Of a DNA stretch of 34,351 nt, positions 23,418 to 30,110 are shown piece by piece (position 1 is the first letter of the stretch; each line of letters begins with the position of its first letter). The position numbers and the translations under genes were made by a program. Source of the DNA: Aliiroseovarius sp. (GTDB lineage Bacteria; Pseudomonadota; Alphaproteobacteria; Rhodobacterales; Rhodobacteraceae). The notes below the pieces were generated by a model. It was not told the DNA's origin. It saw only the letters and a program-made list of their open reading frames with translations, and did not search any database. The stretch covers positions 1 to 34,351 of the forward strand of contig NZ_JASBTN010000063.1 of the NCBI RefSeq assembly GCF_030148435.1, written 5' to 3'.

Positions 23418-24596
23418 TCAGACTCGCTCGATCGCGATGGCCGTGCCTTCCCCACCACCGATGCAGATCGCCGCGATCCCGCGTTTCAGCCCGCGTTTTT
23501 CCAGCGCGTTCAGCAGTGTAACCATGATCCGCGTGCCCGAGGCACCGATAGGGTGGCCCAACGCGCAGGCGCCGCCGTTCACATTCACCACGTCACGCGA
23601 CAGGCCCATTTCATGCATGAAGGCCATGGGCACGACGGCAAAGGCCTCGTTCACCTCCCACAGGTCGACGTCGTCCTTGGTCCAGCCCAGTTTCGCCAGC
23701 AGCTTCTGGGCGGCGGGCACGGGGGCGGTGGTGAACAGGCCCGGCGCCTGGGCGTGGCTGGCGTGACCCAGGATGCGCGCACGCACGGTCAGACCTTTTT
23801 CCTGTGCGGCCTCTTCCGAGGCGATGACCAGCGCGGCAGCCCCGTCCGAGATCGACGAGCTGTTGGCGGGCGTCACCGTGCCATCCTTGCGAAAGGCGGG
23901 CTTCAGGGTCGGGATCTTCTCCGGGCGTGCGTTCCCCGGTTGTTCATCCTTGGCCACCACGGTCTCCCCCCGACGGGTCCTGACGGTGAAGGGCGCGATC
24001 TCGCCTTCGAAGGCACCGGATTTCTGCGCTTCGAGCGCATTGGACAGCGACTTCAGCGCGTATTCGTCCTGTGCCTCGCGGGTAAATTGGAAGCGCTCGG
24101 CACAATCCTCGGCGAAGGTGCCCATCAGGCGGCCCTTGTCATAGGCGTCTTCCAGCCCGTCCAGGAACATGTGGTCGACCACGGCACCATGACCGAGCCG
24201 GGCGCCCTCACGCATTTTCGGAAGGATATAGGGGGCTTCAGTCATGCTTTCCATGCCGCCGGCGACCATCACATCGGTATTGCCCAAAGCGACCTGGTCA
24301 AAGGCGATCATCGCGGTTTTCATGCCCGACCCGCACATCTTGTTCAGCGTTGTGGCCGGCACGTCTTCACCGAGACCTGCAGCGAACCCCGCCTGGCGCG
24401 CGGGGGCCTGGCCCTGGCCAGCAGGCAGAACACAGCCCATCAAAAGCTCCTCGATGTCGGAGGCTTGCGCACCGGCGTTCTCAAGCGCGGCCTTGATGGC
24501 CGTACCACCCAGATCCGAGGCCCTCACCCCGGAGAAGGCTCCTTGAAACCCGCCCATGGGCGTACGCGCGGCCCCTGCGATTACGACATTCTTCAT
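23418..24596 (-). CDS. Acetyl-CoA acetyltransferase (thiolase)
   Basis: The 392-residue thiolase condenses or cleaves acetoacetyl-CoA. Its active-site residues are Cys88 (LNKMCGSGMKT), His348 (ALGHPIGASG) and Cys378 (AICIGGGEGTA), and the loop domain around 120-250 is complete. Length and motifs are those of the biosynthetic AtoB/PhaA type. No phaB or CoA-transferase gene adjoins it, so polyhydroxybutyrate synthesis cannot be claimed. It could also take up acetoacetate-derived units from homogentisate breakdown after activation. A palindromic TTACC/GGTAA element lies upstream in the region shared with the divergent STAS gene. Confidence 0.94.
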   Translation of the reverse strand: MKNVVIAGAARTPMGGFQGAFSGVRASDLGGTAIKAALENAGAQASDIEELLMGCVLPAGQGQAPARQAGFAAGLGEDVPATTLNKMCGSGMKTAMIAFDQVALGNTDVMVAGGMESMTEAPYILPKMREGARLGHGAVVDHMFLDGLEDAYDKGRLMGTFAEDCAERFQFTREAQDEYALKSLSNALEAQKSGAFEGEIAPFTVRTRRGETVVAKDEQPGNARPEKIPTLKPAFRKDGTVTPANSSSISDGAAALVIASEEAAQEKGLTVRARILGHASHAQAPGLFTTAPVPAAQKLLAKLGWTKDDVDLWEVNEAFAVVPMAFMHEMGLSRDVVNVNGGACALGHPIGASGTRIMVTLLNALEKRGLKRGIAAICIGGGEGTAIAIERV

Positions 24597-24632
24597 TGTG
24601 TCCTCCTGAACTCCCGAATTTCGAACCCACGC

Positions 24633-24646
24633 TTACCGAATGGTAA
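24633..24646. promoter_or_regulatory. Candidate operator TTACC-N4-GGTAA
   Basis: TTACC and GGTAA form a perfect 5-bp inverted repeat around GAAT, 36 bp before the thiolase start and 53 bp before the STAS start. Position and symmetry suit a dimeric regulator acting on one or both divergent genes. No regulator is assigned. Confidence 0.45.
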
Positions 24647-24698
24647 CGATCCGCGTCTAGCCTGATTTGCAAGGATGCCCTCGGTAAGGAGAATAACC

Positions 24699-25046
24699 GT
24701 GCAATTGGACTATAATGACATCCGTGATCTGCGGATTATCACCGTTGGTGAAAACCGGATCGACGCCGCCGTGGCAATCACATTCAAGGATCGCATGCGT
24801 GAACTGTGCGAGGACGGGCCTGACCGGGTCCTGCTGGACATGGCGCAGGTCGGGTTCATCGACAGTTCCGGGCTGGGCGCGGTGGTTGCCTCGATGAAGC
24901 AGCTCGGTAAGGACAAGGCACTGGAACTGGCTGGGTTGAGCCCCGCGGTCAGGAAAGTGTTCCAGCTGACGCGCATGGACACTGTCTTTATCATTCACCC
25001 AAGCGCGGCTGGCGCCCTGGGCAACGACGTGGCCGATGCGTCCTGA
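24699..25046 (+). CDS. rbaV: STAS-domain anti-anti-sigma factor (RbaV-like)
   Basis: The 115-residue STAS protein belongs to the SpoIIAA/RsbV family. The phosphorylation motif GFIDSSGLGAVV is at about residues 52-63, with the serine at 56 or 57. Unphosphorylated protein would bind the partner kinase and free its target. The GTG at 24699 is chosen because TAAGGAG lies eight bases upstream; the open frame upstream to 24675 lacks a site. The kinase gene follows within 50 bp. The gene pair matches rbaV-rbaW of Rhodobacter capsulatus, which affects gene transfer agent production and stationary-phase survival. The symbol rests on that synteny and motif match. Confidence 0.85.
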   Translation: MQLDYNDIRDLRIITVGENRIDAAVAITFKDRMRELCEDGPDRVLLDMAQVGFIDSSGLGAVVASMKQLGKDKALELAGLSPAVRKVFQLTRMDTVFIIHPSAAGALGNDVADAS

Positions 25047-25095
25047 GAGGTTCCCATTCATGGGCCACGCACGTGACCTGCATCGGGAGGGAATG

Positions 25096-25548
25096 ATGAC
25101 ACAGATGCAGCGGGTGCATCTGGTATTTCCCGGCACACAGCTTTCCGTGCGCAAGGCGTTGAAGAGCTGCATGCAAGGGTTGACCCATCTGGAGATGAGC
25201 CAGGATGACAAAAGCTCGGTGGAGCTGGTGCTGGCCGAAGTTCTGAACAATGTGGTCAAACATGCCTACCAGGAACACGATATCGGCGTGATCGAGCTGG
25301 ACGTGACCCGTCAGGGGGACGCGCTGAAGGTGACGCTTCTGGACGACGGCATACCGATGCCGGGGGGCAAAATGCCCGACGGATTGCCCCACGATCTGAA
25401 CGTGCTGGGCGAACAGGACTTGCCGGAGGGCGGATTCGGCTGGTTCCTGATCCGCGAGCTGACCCATGACTTGACCTATTGCCGTGATGGCAACCGCAAC
25501 CAGCTGAGCTTCCGCATGGACCTGCGGGGCGCTCCTTTGCCCAATTGA
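25096..25548 (+). CDS. rbaW: Anti-sigma factor serine kinase, HATPase type (RbaW-like)
   Basis: The 150-residue protein is a GHKL ATPase of the RsbW/SpoIIAB type that phosphorylates its STAS partner. The N box (ELVLAEVLNNVVKHAY, about residues 42-57), G1 box (LLDDGIPM) and G2 box (LPEGGFGWFLI) are all visible. The ATG at 25096 is best spaced after GGGAGGGA; ATGs at 25093 and 25060 are alternatives. It follows the STAS gene directly. No sigma factor or PP2C phosphatase (RbaY-like) is encoded in the window, so the rest of the partner switch must lie elsewhere. Confidence 0.86.
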   Translation: MTQMQRVHLVFPGTQLSVRKALKSCMQGLTHLEMSQDDKSSVELVLAEVLNNVVKHAYQEHDIGVIELDVTRQGDALKVTLLDDGIPMPGGKMPDGLPHDLNVLGEQDLPEGGFGWFLIRELTHDLTYCRDGNRNQLSFRMDLRGAPLPN

Positions 25549-25569
25549 TCCAACGGGTGCAAGAGCCTG

Positions 25570-25628
25570 GCACGTCCTGCTTCGGGGCGTGCTCTCGCAT
25601 TTTATAAATGCGCCCCTGCGTCGGGGCG
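25570..25628 (+). other. Cluster of three consecutive small hairpins after rbaW
   Basis: Three inverted repeats follow one another: GCACGTCC and GGGCGTGC (25570-25592, one G-T pair), GCATTT and AAATGC (25597-25611), and CGCCCC and GGGGCG (25611-25628). The first is followed by CATTTTATAA rather than a clean T tract. The group probably ends the rbaVW message, but the three-part arrangement is unusual. The 288 bp between rbaW and ggt hold no convincing gene. Confidence 0.5.
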
Positions 25629-25709
25629 AATTGCCGCGAAAAAGCCCTATTGAGTCCCAAGACCGGCCCGAAACGCGGGGCATAATAAAAGGGTAGCTGC
25701 ATAGGCTTC

Positions 25710-25756
25710 CCTCGGTGCCGCGTTGAACAGCCCCCACCCAGTGCGCGGCACCGAGG
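25710..25756. repeat. 13-bp perfect inverted repeat upstream of ggt
   Basis: CCTCGGTGCCGCG (25710-25722) and CGCGGCACCGAGG (25744-25756) are exact inverted copies around a 21-base spacer rich in C and A. As RNA this would be a very stable stem-loop in the probable ggt leader, 80 bp before the ATG. The function is unknown. Confidence 0.6.
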
Positions 25757-25836
25757 TTTCCTCCCACATGGTTGCAGAAAACATTGAGGCGCCTAGTCTC
25801 GTGTCCGAACAGTGGCCCGCGACCAGGGAGGCTTCC

Positions 25837-27420
25837 ATGCGCGATTTTCAACTTCCCGGCCGCTCGGTCGTGTTTGCCAGCCGCGGGCTCTGCGCCACGT
25901 CGCACCCGCTGGCCGCCCAAGCCGCTGTGCGCATCTTGCAGGATGGCGGCAATGCGGTCGATGCGGCGATTGCGGCGGCGGCGGTACTAGGCATCGCGGA
26001 ACCGCAGATGACCGGGTTGGCCGGCGACTGCTTTGTGCTTCTGAAACCCGCCGGGCAAGACCGGGTCATCGGGCTGAACGGCTCGGGCCGCGCCCCGGCG
26101 GGGCTGGACCCGAACGCGCTGCGGGCCGAGGGGCTGGAAACCATGCCGATCCGCGATGTGCCGTCGATTACCCTGCCCGGCGCAGTGGACGCCTTCTGTC
26201 ACCTGCACGAAGCCCACGGCCAATTGGACCTGGGGCAAATCCTGGCTCCGGCGATCCGCTACGGCGAGGAGGGCATCCCTGTCGCCCCGCGCGTGGCTTT
26301 CGACTGGGCAATCTCGGCGCGGGACGGGCATCTGCGCGGACGGGCCGCAGAGCTCTACCTGAAGAATGGCAAAACGGCCTTCGGTGCTGGCGATCTATAC
26401 CGCGCCCCGGGTCAGGCCGAGGTGTTGCGCCGAATCGCCCGCGAGGGTCGCGCGGGTTTCTACGAGGGTGAGGTGGCAGAAGACCTGATCACCAGCCTTC
26501 GTGCGCTGGGCGGCTGCCACACGCAGGACGATCTGGCCTCCACGCGCTGCACGGACGCCGCACCGGTTTCCGGCACCTACAAGGGGGTCGACCTGATCGA
26601 ACACCCACCAAACGGTCAAGGGGCGACAGCGATCCTGATGAACAACATCCTGCACCATTTCGACCCAGCGCCGCCCCTGTCCGCTGCCCATGTACATCTG
26701 GAGGCCGAGGCGGCGAAGCTCGCCCATGATGCACGCAATCGCTTCATCGCCGACCCGGACCACACCACCCGGCTGGCGCAGATGCTGGCCCCGGAAACCG
26801 CTGCCGGGCTGGCCCGGCTGATCGATCCGAACCGGGCGATGGCGGCCGCTGCGCCACTCACCGAATCGGTGCACAGGGACACGGTCTATCTGACCGTGGT
26901 GGACCGGGACCTGATGGCGGTCAGCCTGATCTATTCGATTTACCACAGCTTCGGATCGGGGCTGGCCTCGGACAGGTTCGGGCTGCTGTTCCAGAACCGC
27001 GGTGCCGGCTTCACCCTGACCCCTGGCCACCCGAACGAGGCCGGGGGCGGCAAGCGGCCGATGCATACGATCATTCCCGGCATGCTGGCCGAGGACGGCA
27101 GGATCACAACCAGTTTCGGGATCATGGGCGGCGCCTATCAACCCACGGGACATTCGCGGTTCACCACCAACCTGGTCGATCACCGCATGGGGTTGCAGGC
27201 AGCGCTGGACGCCCCGCGCAGCTTTGCCGACGGGGGTGCTCTGAAGATGGAACGCGGCTACTCCGACAAGGTGTGCGCCGAGCTGGCGGAGATGGGCCAT
27301 CGGATCGAAATTCCCGAAGGCCCGCTGGGCGGAGGACAGGCAATCGGGATCGACTATGCGCACGGTGTGCTGGTGGGGGCCTCTGATCATCGCAAGGACG
27401 GTTGCGCGATCGGCTTCTGA
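25837..27420 (+). CDS. ggt: Gamma-glutamyltransferase-family Ntn hydrolase
   Basis: The 527-residue proenzyme belongs to the GGT family, which transfers or hydrolyses the gamma-glutamyl group of glutathione and related compounds after self-cleavage. The self-cleavage threonine is Thr349 in DTVYLTVVDRD, matching Thr391 of E. coli. The family N-terminus (ATSHPLAAQAAVRILQDGGN, DAAIAAAAVLG) and late motifs (GGGKRPMHTIIPGM, then FGIMGGAYQP) are present. Unlike the E. coli enzyme it has no signal peptide, so it is probably cytosolic like the shorter YwrD-type proteins. The ATG at 25837 follows AGGGAGG with good spacing; an open frame extends 38 codons further upstream through the inverted repeat and is not supported. 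Confidence 0.9.
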   Translation: MRDFQLPGRSVVFASRGLCATSHPLAAQAAVRILQDGGNAVDAAIAAAAVLGIAEPQMTGLAGDCFVLLKPAGQDRVIGLNGSGRAPAGLDPNALRAEGLETMPIRDVPSITLPGAVDAFCHLHEAHGQLDLGQILAPAIRYGEEGIPVAPRVAFDWAISARDGHLRGRAAELYLKNGKTAFGAGDLYRAPGQAEVLRRIAREGRAGFYEGEVAEDLITSLRALGGCHTQDDLASTRCTDAAPVSGTYKGVDLIEHPPNGQGATAILMNNILHHFDPAPPLSAAHVHLEAEAAKLAHDARNRFIADPDHTTRLAQMLAPETAAGLARLIDPNRAMAAAAPLTESVHRDTVYLTVVDRDLMAVSLIYSIYHSFGSGLASDRFGLLFQNRGAGFTLTPGHPNEAGGGKRPMHTIIPGMLAEDGRITTSFGIMGGAYQPTGHSRFTTNLVDHRMGLQAALDAPRSFADGGALKMERGYSDKVCAELAEMGHRIEIPEGPLGGGQAIGIDYAHGVLVGASDHRKDGCAIGF

Positions 27421-27463
27421 ACACGGGATAACCCGTATGGCCCAGGTCTGCGCGCCCGGGGGC

Positions 27464-27790
27464 TCAGTTCATCTGGAATTCCAGCGGGTAATGACCGTCT
27501 TCGAATTCACCAAACAAATCGGGCAGGTCCGGGTGACTGACCGGTTCACCGGAATAATCCGCGACCAAGTTCTGTTCGGACACATAGGCGACGTAATAGG
27601 ACTGATCGTTTTCCGCGAGCAGGTGGTAGAAAGGCTGGTCCTTGTTCGGGCGCGCCTCTTCGGGAATGGCTTGATACCATTCCTCGGTATTCGAGAACAT
27701 CGCGTCCACGTCGAACACAACACCCCGGAAGGGGTGCTTGCGGTGACGGACAACTTGTCCCAAAGCGTATTTTGCACGTGTTTTCAGCAT
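27464..27790 (-). CDS. hspQ: Heat shock protein HspQ
   Basis: The 108-residue protein is a YccV-like domain (KYALGQVVRHRKHPFRGVVF, NTEEWYQAIPEEARPNKDQ, FYHLLAEN, YVAYVSEQNLV). In E. coli HspQ enhances Lon protease activity and binds hemimethylated DNA in vitro. The ATG at 27790 fits the family start, though seven codons upstream are open. It is convergent with ggt and divergent from the AEC transporter gene, with its own promoter in the 83-bp gap. No RpoH-like promoter could be identified with confidence. Confidence 0.93.
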   Translation of the reverse strand: MLKTRAKYALGQVVRHRKHPFRGVVFDVDAMFSNTEEWYQAIPEEARPNKDQPFYHLLAENDQSYYVAYVSEQNLVADYSGEPVSHPDLPDLFGEFEDGHYPLEFQMN

Positions 27791-27873
27791 AGTTTCGCAG
27801 CCCCTTAACATTTAATACTCCTTCCGGAGCAGGCTTGTCCATGTGGCCAGGCCAAGAAAATAGGAAACAGTCT

Positions 27874-28755
27874 GTGAACCTTGTCCTGACAGTATTGGAG
27901 ATCACTGCCCCGGTTTTTCTGATGGCAGGCATTGGATTCGCCTGGGTCAGACTGGGGTTCGAGTACCGGATTCAGTTCATTACACGCCTGGCAATGACCC
28001 TGGCGGTGCCCGCACTGATTTTTACCGCGCTGATGAAGACCGAAGTCGACCCGGCCGCCCTGACCACCGTGTCGCTGGCGGCGCTGGCGGCCTATGTGCT
28101 GGTCACGGTGATCAGCTTCGTGGTGCTGAAACTGACCCGGCTGAACATGCGCACCTATCTGAATCCGATCATCTTCGGCAACACCGGCAACCTGGGGCTG
28201 CCACTGGCGCTGTTTGCCTTCGGGGACGAAGGGCTGGGCTTTGCGGTGGTGGTCTTTGCCGTGATGGCAATCGGCAGTTTCACCTTCGGGCTATGGCTGG
28301 TTTCGGGTGGCGGGTCTGTGCTGAAAGTGCTGAAAGAGCCCATCGTTGGCGCCACGGTCCTGGGCGCCATCTTCCTGTGGCAGGGCTGGCAGACCCCACG
28401 GTTCCTGACCAATACGCTGGAGCTGCTGGGGCAGCTGGCGATCCCGATGATGCTCCTGACACTGGGCGTGGCCATCGCCCGCCTGCACCCCGGCGCGGTG
28501 ACGCGGGCGATCTGGCTGAGCGCGCTCAAGGTGATGATCTGTGTCGCAGCAGCCTGGAGCGTGGGCCTGTGGTTCGGCCTGTCGGGTGTGGCCTTCGGTG
28601 TGCTGGTGGTGCAGATCGCGACCCCTGTTGCGGTGACGTCCTACCTGCTGGCGGAAAAATACGGCGCCGACGCGGATGCGGTGGCGGGGCTGGTCGTCGT
28701 CTCGACCCTGATGTCCGTAGCCGCGCTTCCGCTCATCCTTGCTTTTGTGATCTGA
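27874..28755 (+). CDS. AEC (auxin efflux carrier) family transporter
   Basis: The 293-residue membrane protein has about ten hydrophobic helices in two repeats, starting VLTVLEITAPVFLMAGIGFA and including PLALFAFGDEGLGFAVVVFA and the conserved late helix with VQIATPVAVTSYLLAEKYG. AEC proteins export organic acids or other anions. The GTG at 27874 is preferred because AGGAA is eight bases upstream and it fits the family N-terminus; an ATG at 27841 would add 11 polar residues. The substrate is not predictable. Confidence 0.88.
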   Translation: MNLVLTVLEITAPVFLMAGIGFAWVRLGFEYRIQFITRLAMTLAVPALIFTALMKTEVDPAALTTVSLAALAAYVLVTVISFVVLKLTRLNMRTYLNPIIFGNTGNLGLPLALFAFGDEGLGFAVVVFAVMAIGSFTFGLWLVSGGGSVLKVLKEPIVGATVLGAIFLWQGWQTPRFLTNTLELLGQLAIPMMLLTLGVAIARLHPGAVTRAIWLSALKVMICVAAAWSVGLWFGLSGVAFGVLVVQIATPVAVTSYLLAEKYGADADAVAGLVVVSTLMSVAALPLILAFVI

Positions 28756-28816
28756 ACCGGGTTCCTTCGCCAAGCGTGCTGGGGTAGGATGGCGGCAAAA
28801 CATAAGCGAGGGGCAG

Positions 28817-29401
28817 ATGAGCAGACTTCTTCGCGCAGGTATCATAGTTCTATTCGTAGCGTCCTGTTCCGGTGGGGTCAGCAAGGCGCCGCGCAATCTG
28901 GACAATGCCTGCAGCATCGTGAAACAGCGGCCGGCCTACCTGAAGGCCATGAAACGTACCCAGCGCAAATGGGACGTGCCGGTACATGTGCAAATGGCGA
29001 TCATTTACCAGGAATCGAAATTCATCGGCAACAATCGAACGCCGATGAAATACGTGCTGGGCGTGTTGCCGATGGGGCGTCAGAGCTCCGCCTACGGTTA
29101 TGCCCAGGCCCTGGACGCCACCTGGAAGGAATACCAGCGCTCCGAAGGTGGTCGCGGGGCCAAGCGCGACAATATCCGCGATGCGACCGATTTCATTGGC
29201 TGGTACATGAGCCAGAGCTACGAAGACCTTGGCATTCCATTGTCAGACGCGCGCAACCAGTACCTGGCCTATCACGATGGCCGCGGCGGCTACGCGCGGG
29301 GTACCTATCGGTCGAAACCCTGGTTGCTCAAAGTCGCCAACCAGGTGGCTGAACGGTCGGAAACCTATCGTCGGCAACTGGAAGGCTGCTCGCGCCGTTG
29401 A
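28817..29401 (+). CDS. Lytic transglycosylase-like lipoprotein (SLT domain)
   Basis: The 194-residue protein has a lipoprotein signal peptide ending in VASC (lipid-modified Cys17) and an SLT domain. The catalytic glutamate is probably Glu66 in AIIYQESKF, followed by SAYGYAQALDATWKEYQ and NQYLAYHDGRGGYARGTY. It would cleave glycan strands of peptidoglycan from the periplasm. GAGGGG lies close before the ATG. It is convergent with lolA, with only ten bases between the stop codons, and follows the AEC gene by 61 bp. Confidence 0.92.
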   Translation: MSRLLRAGIIVLFVASCSGGVSKAPRNLDNACSIVKQRPAYLKAMKRTQRKWDVPVHVQMAIIYQESKFIGNNRTPMKYVLGVLPMGRQSSAYGYAQALDATWKEYQRSEGGRGAKRDNIRDATDFIGWYMSQSYEDLGIPLSDARNQYLAYHDGRGGYARGTYRSKPWLLKVANQVAERSETYRRQLEGCSRR

Positions 29402-29411
29402 AGCGCGGGTG

Positions 29412-30029
29412 TCAGTCTCCAAACCGTTTCTGGATTTCCCCCGGGATGCTGAACAGGGCACTGCCAAAAACGACATCCCGATCCAGATCACCCAAAACCA
29501 CCTTAGTCTGATCCCCCGCCCCGTCGGTGATGATCCATTGACGCAGGGTTACGGGCTCAGGAGAGAAAAACAGCCGGATCGTACCGTATTCCGGGTTTTT
29601 CGGGTCCTGGGCGGTGATTGTGGTCATGCCCTCCTCTTCGCCGTGCCCGACGACCATGCGCTCCGTGCTCAGGTCGATCCGGCGCGCCAGGATCAGGTTC
29701 AACGGCGTGCGTTTCAACGGGTATTGCGTGGGACCGGAGTTCGACTTCGGATCGAAGATCGCAACCTGCTGTCCGCCAGCCATCACCAGCGCATCGACCG
29801 GCGGGTCATATTCGAACCGCGCCCGGCCGGGGCGTTTGATGTAGACGGTGCCGGTGGACTGTGAGCCATCCGCATTGATCTGTACGAACCCCGTCCGGGC
29901 CGACTTGAGCGCGTTCAGGTAGGCCGAGATGTCCGCCACCGAGAGCTTCTCGGCAGCGGCGGGAAGGGCAGAGGCCGCCAGAAGGGCGGCAGAAATGACT
30001 GCGGGCAGGGCTATGCGAAACGGTTTCAT
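29412..30029 (-). CDS. lolA: Outer-membrane lipoprotein carrier protein LolA
   Basis: LolA (205 aa) ferries lipoproteins across the periplasm from the LolCDE complex to the outer membrane. A signal peptide (MKPFRIALPAVISAALLAAS, cleavage after AAA near residue 26) precedes a LolA-type beta sheet: ARTGFVQINADGSQSTGTVY, KRPGRARFEYDPP, and QQVAIFDPKSN. The ATG at 30029 is chosen because the signal peptide begins there; 23 further codons upstream are open. It lies 81 bp after ftsK on the same strand. The ftsK-lolA order is common in alphaproteobacteria. Confidence 0.92.
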   Translation of the reverse strand: MKPFRIALPAVISAALLAASALPAAAEKLSVADISAYLNALKSARTGFVQINADGSQSTGTVYIKRPGRARFEYDPPVDALVMAGGQQVAIFDPKSNSGPTQYPLKRTPLNLILARRIDLSTERMVVGHGEEEGMTTITAQDPKNPEYGTIRLFFSPEPVTLRQWIITDGAGDQTKVVLGDLDRDVVFGSALFSIPGEIQKRFGD

Positions 30030-30110
30030 ATCTTCCACATAGTCGCTGCCGCGCCCGATGGCACCCCCCCTGGGTCTCACATGGCAGAGACCCGCCAAAG
30101 AATGCCGGCT

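Noticed and set aside
23553-24665. 370-residue plus-strand open frame.
   Set aside because: Antisense to the thiolase gene, which carries a complete active site.
25647-25838. 63-residue minus-strand frame upstream of ggt.
   Set aside because: No ribosome site or family resemblance, and it runs through the 13-bp inverted repeat.
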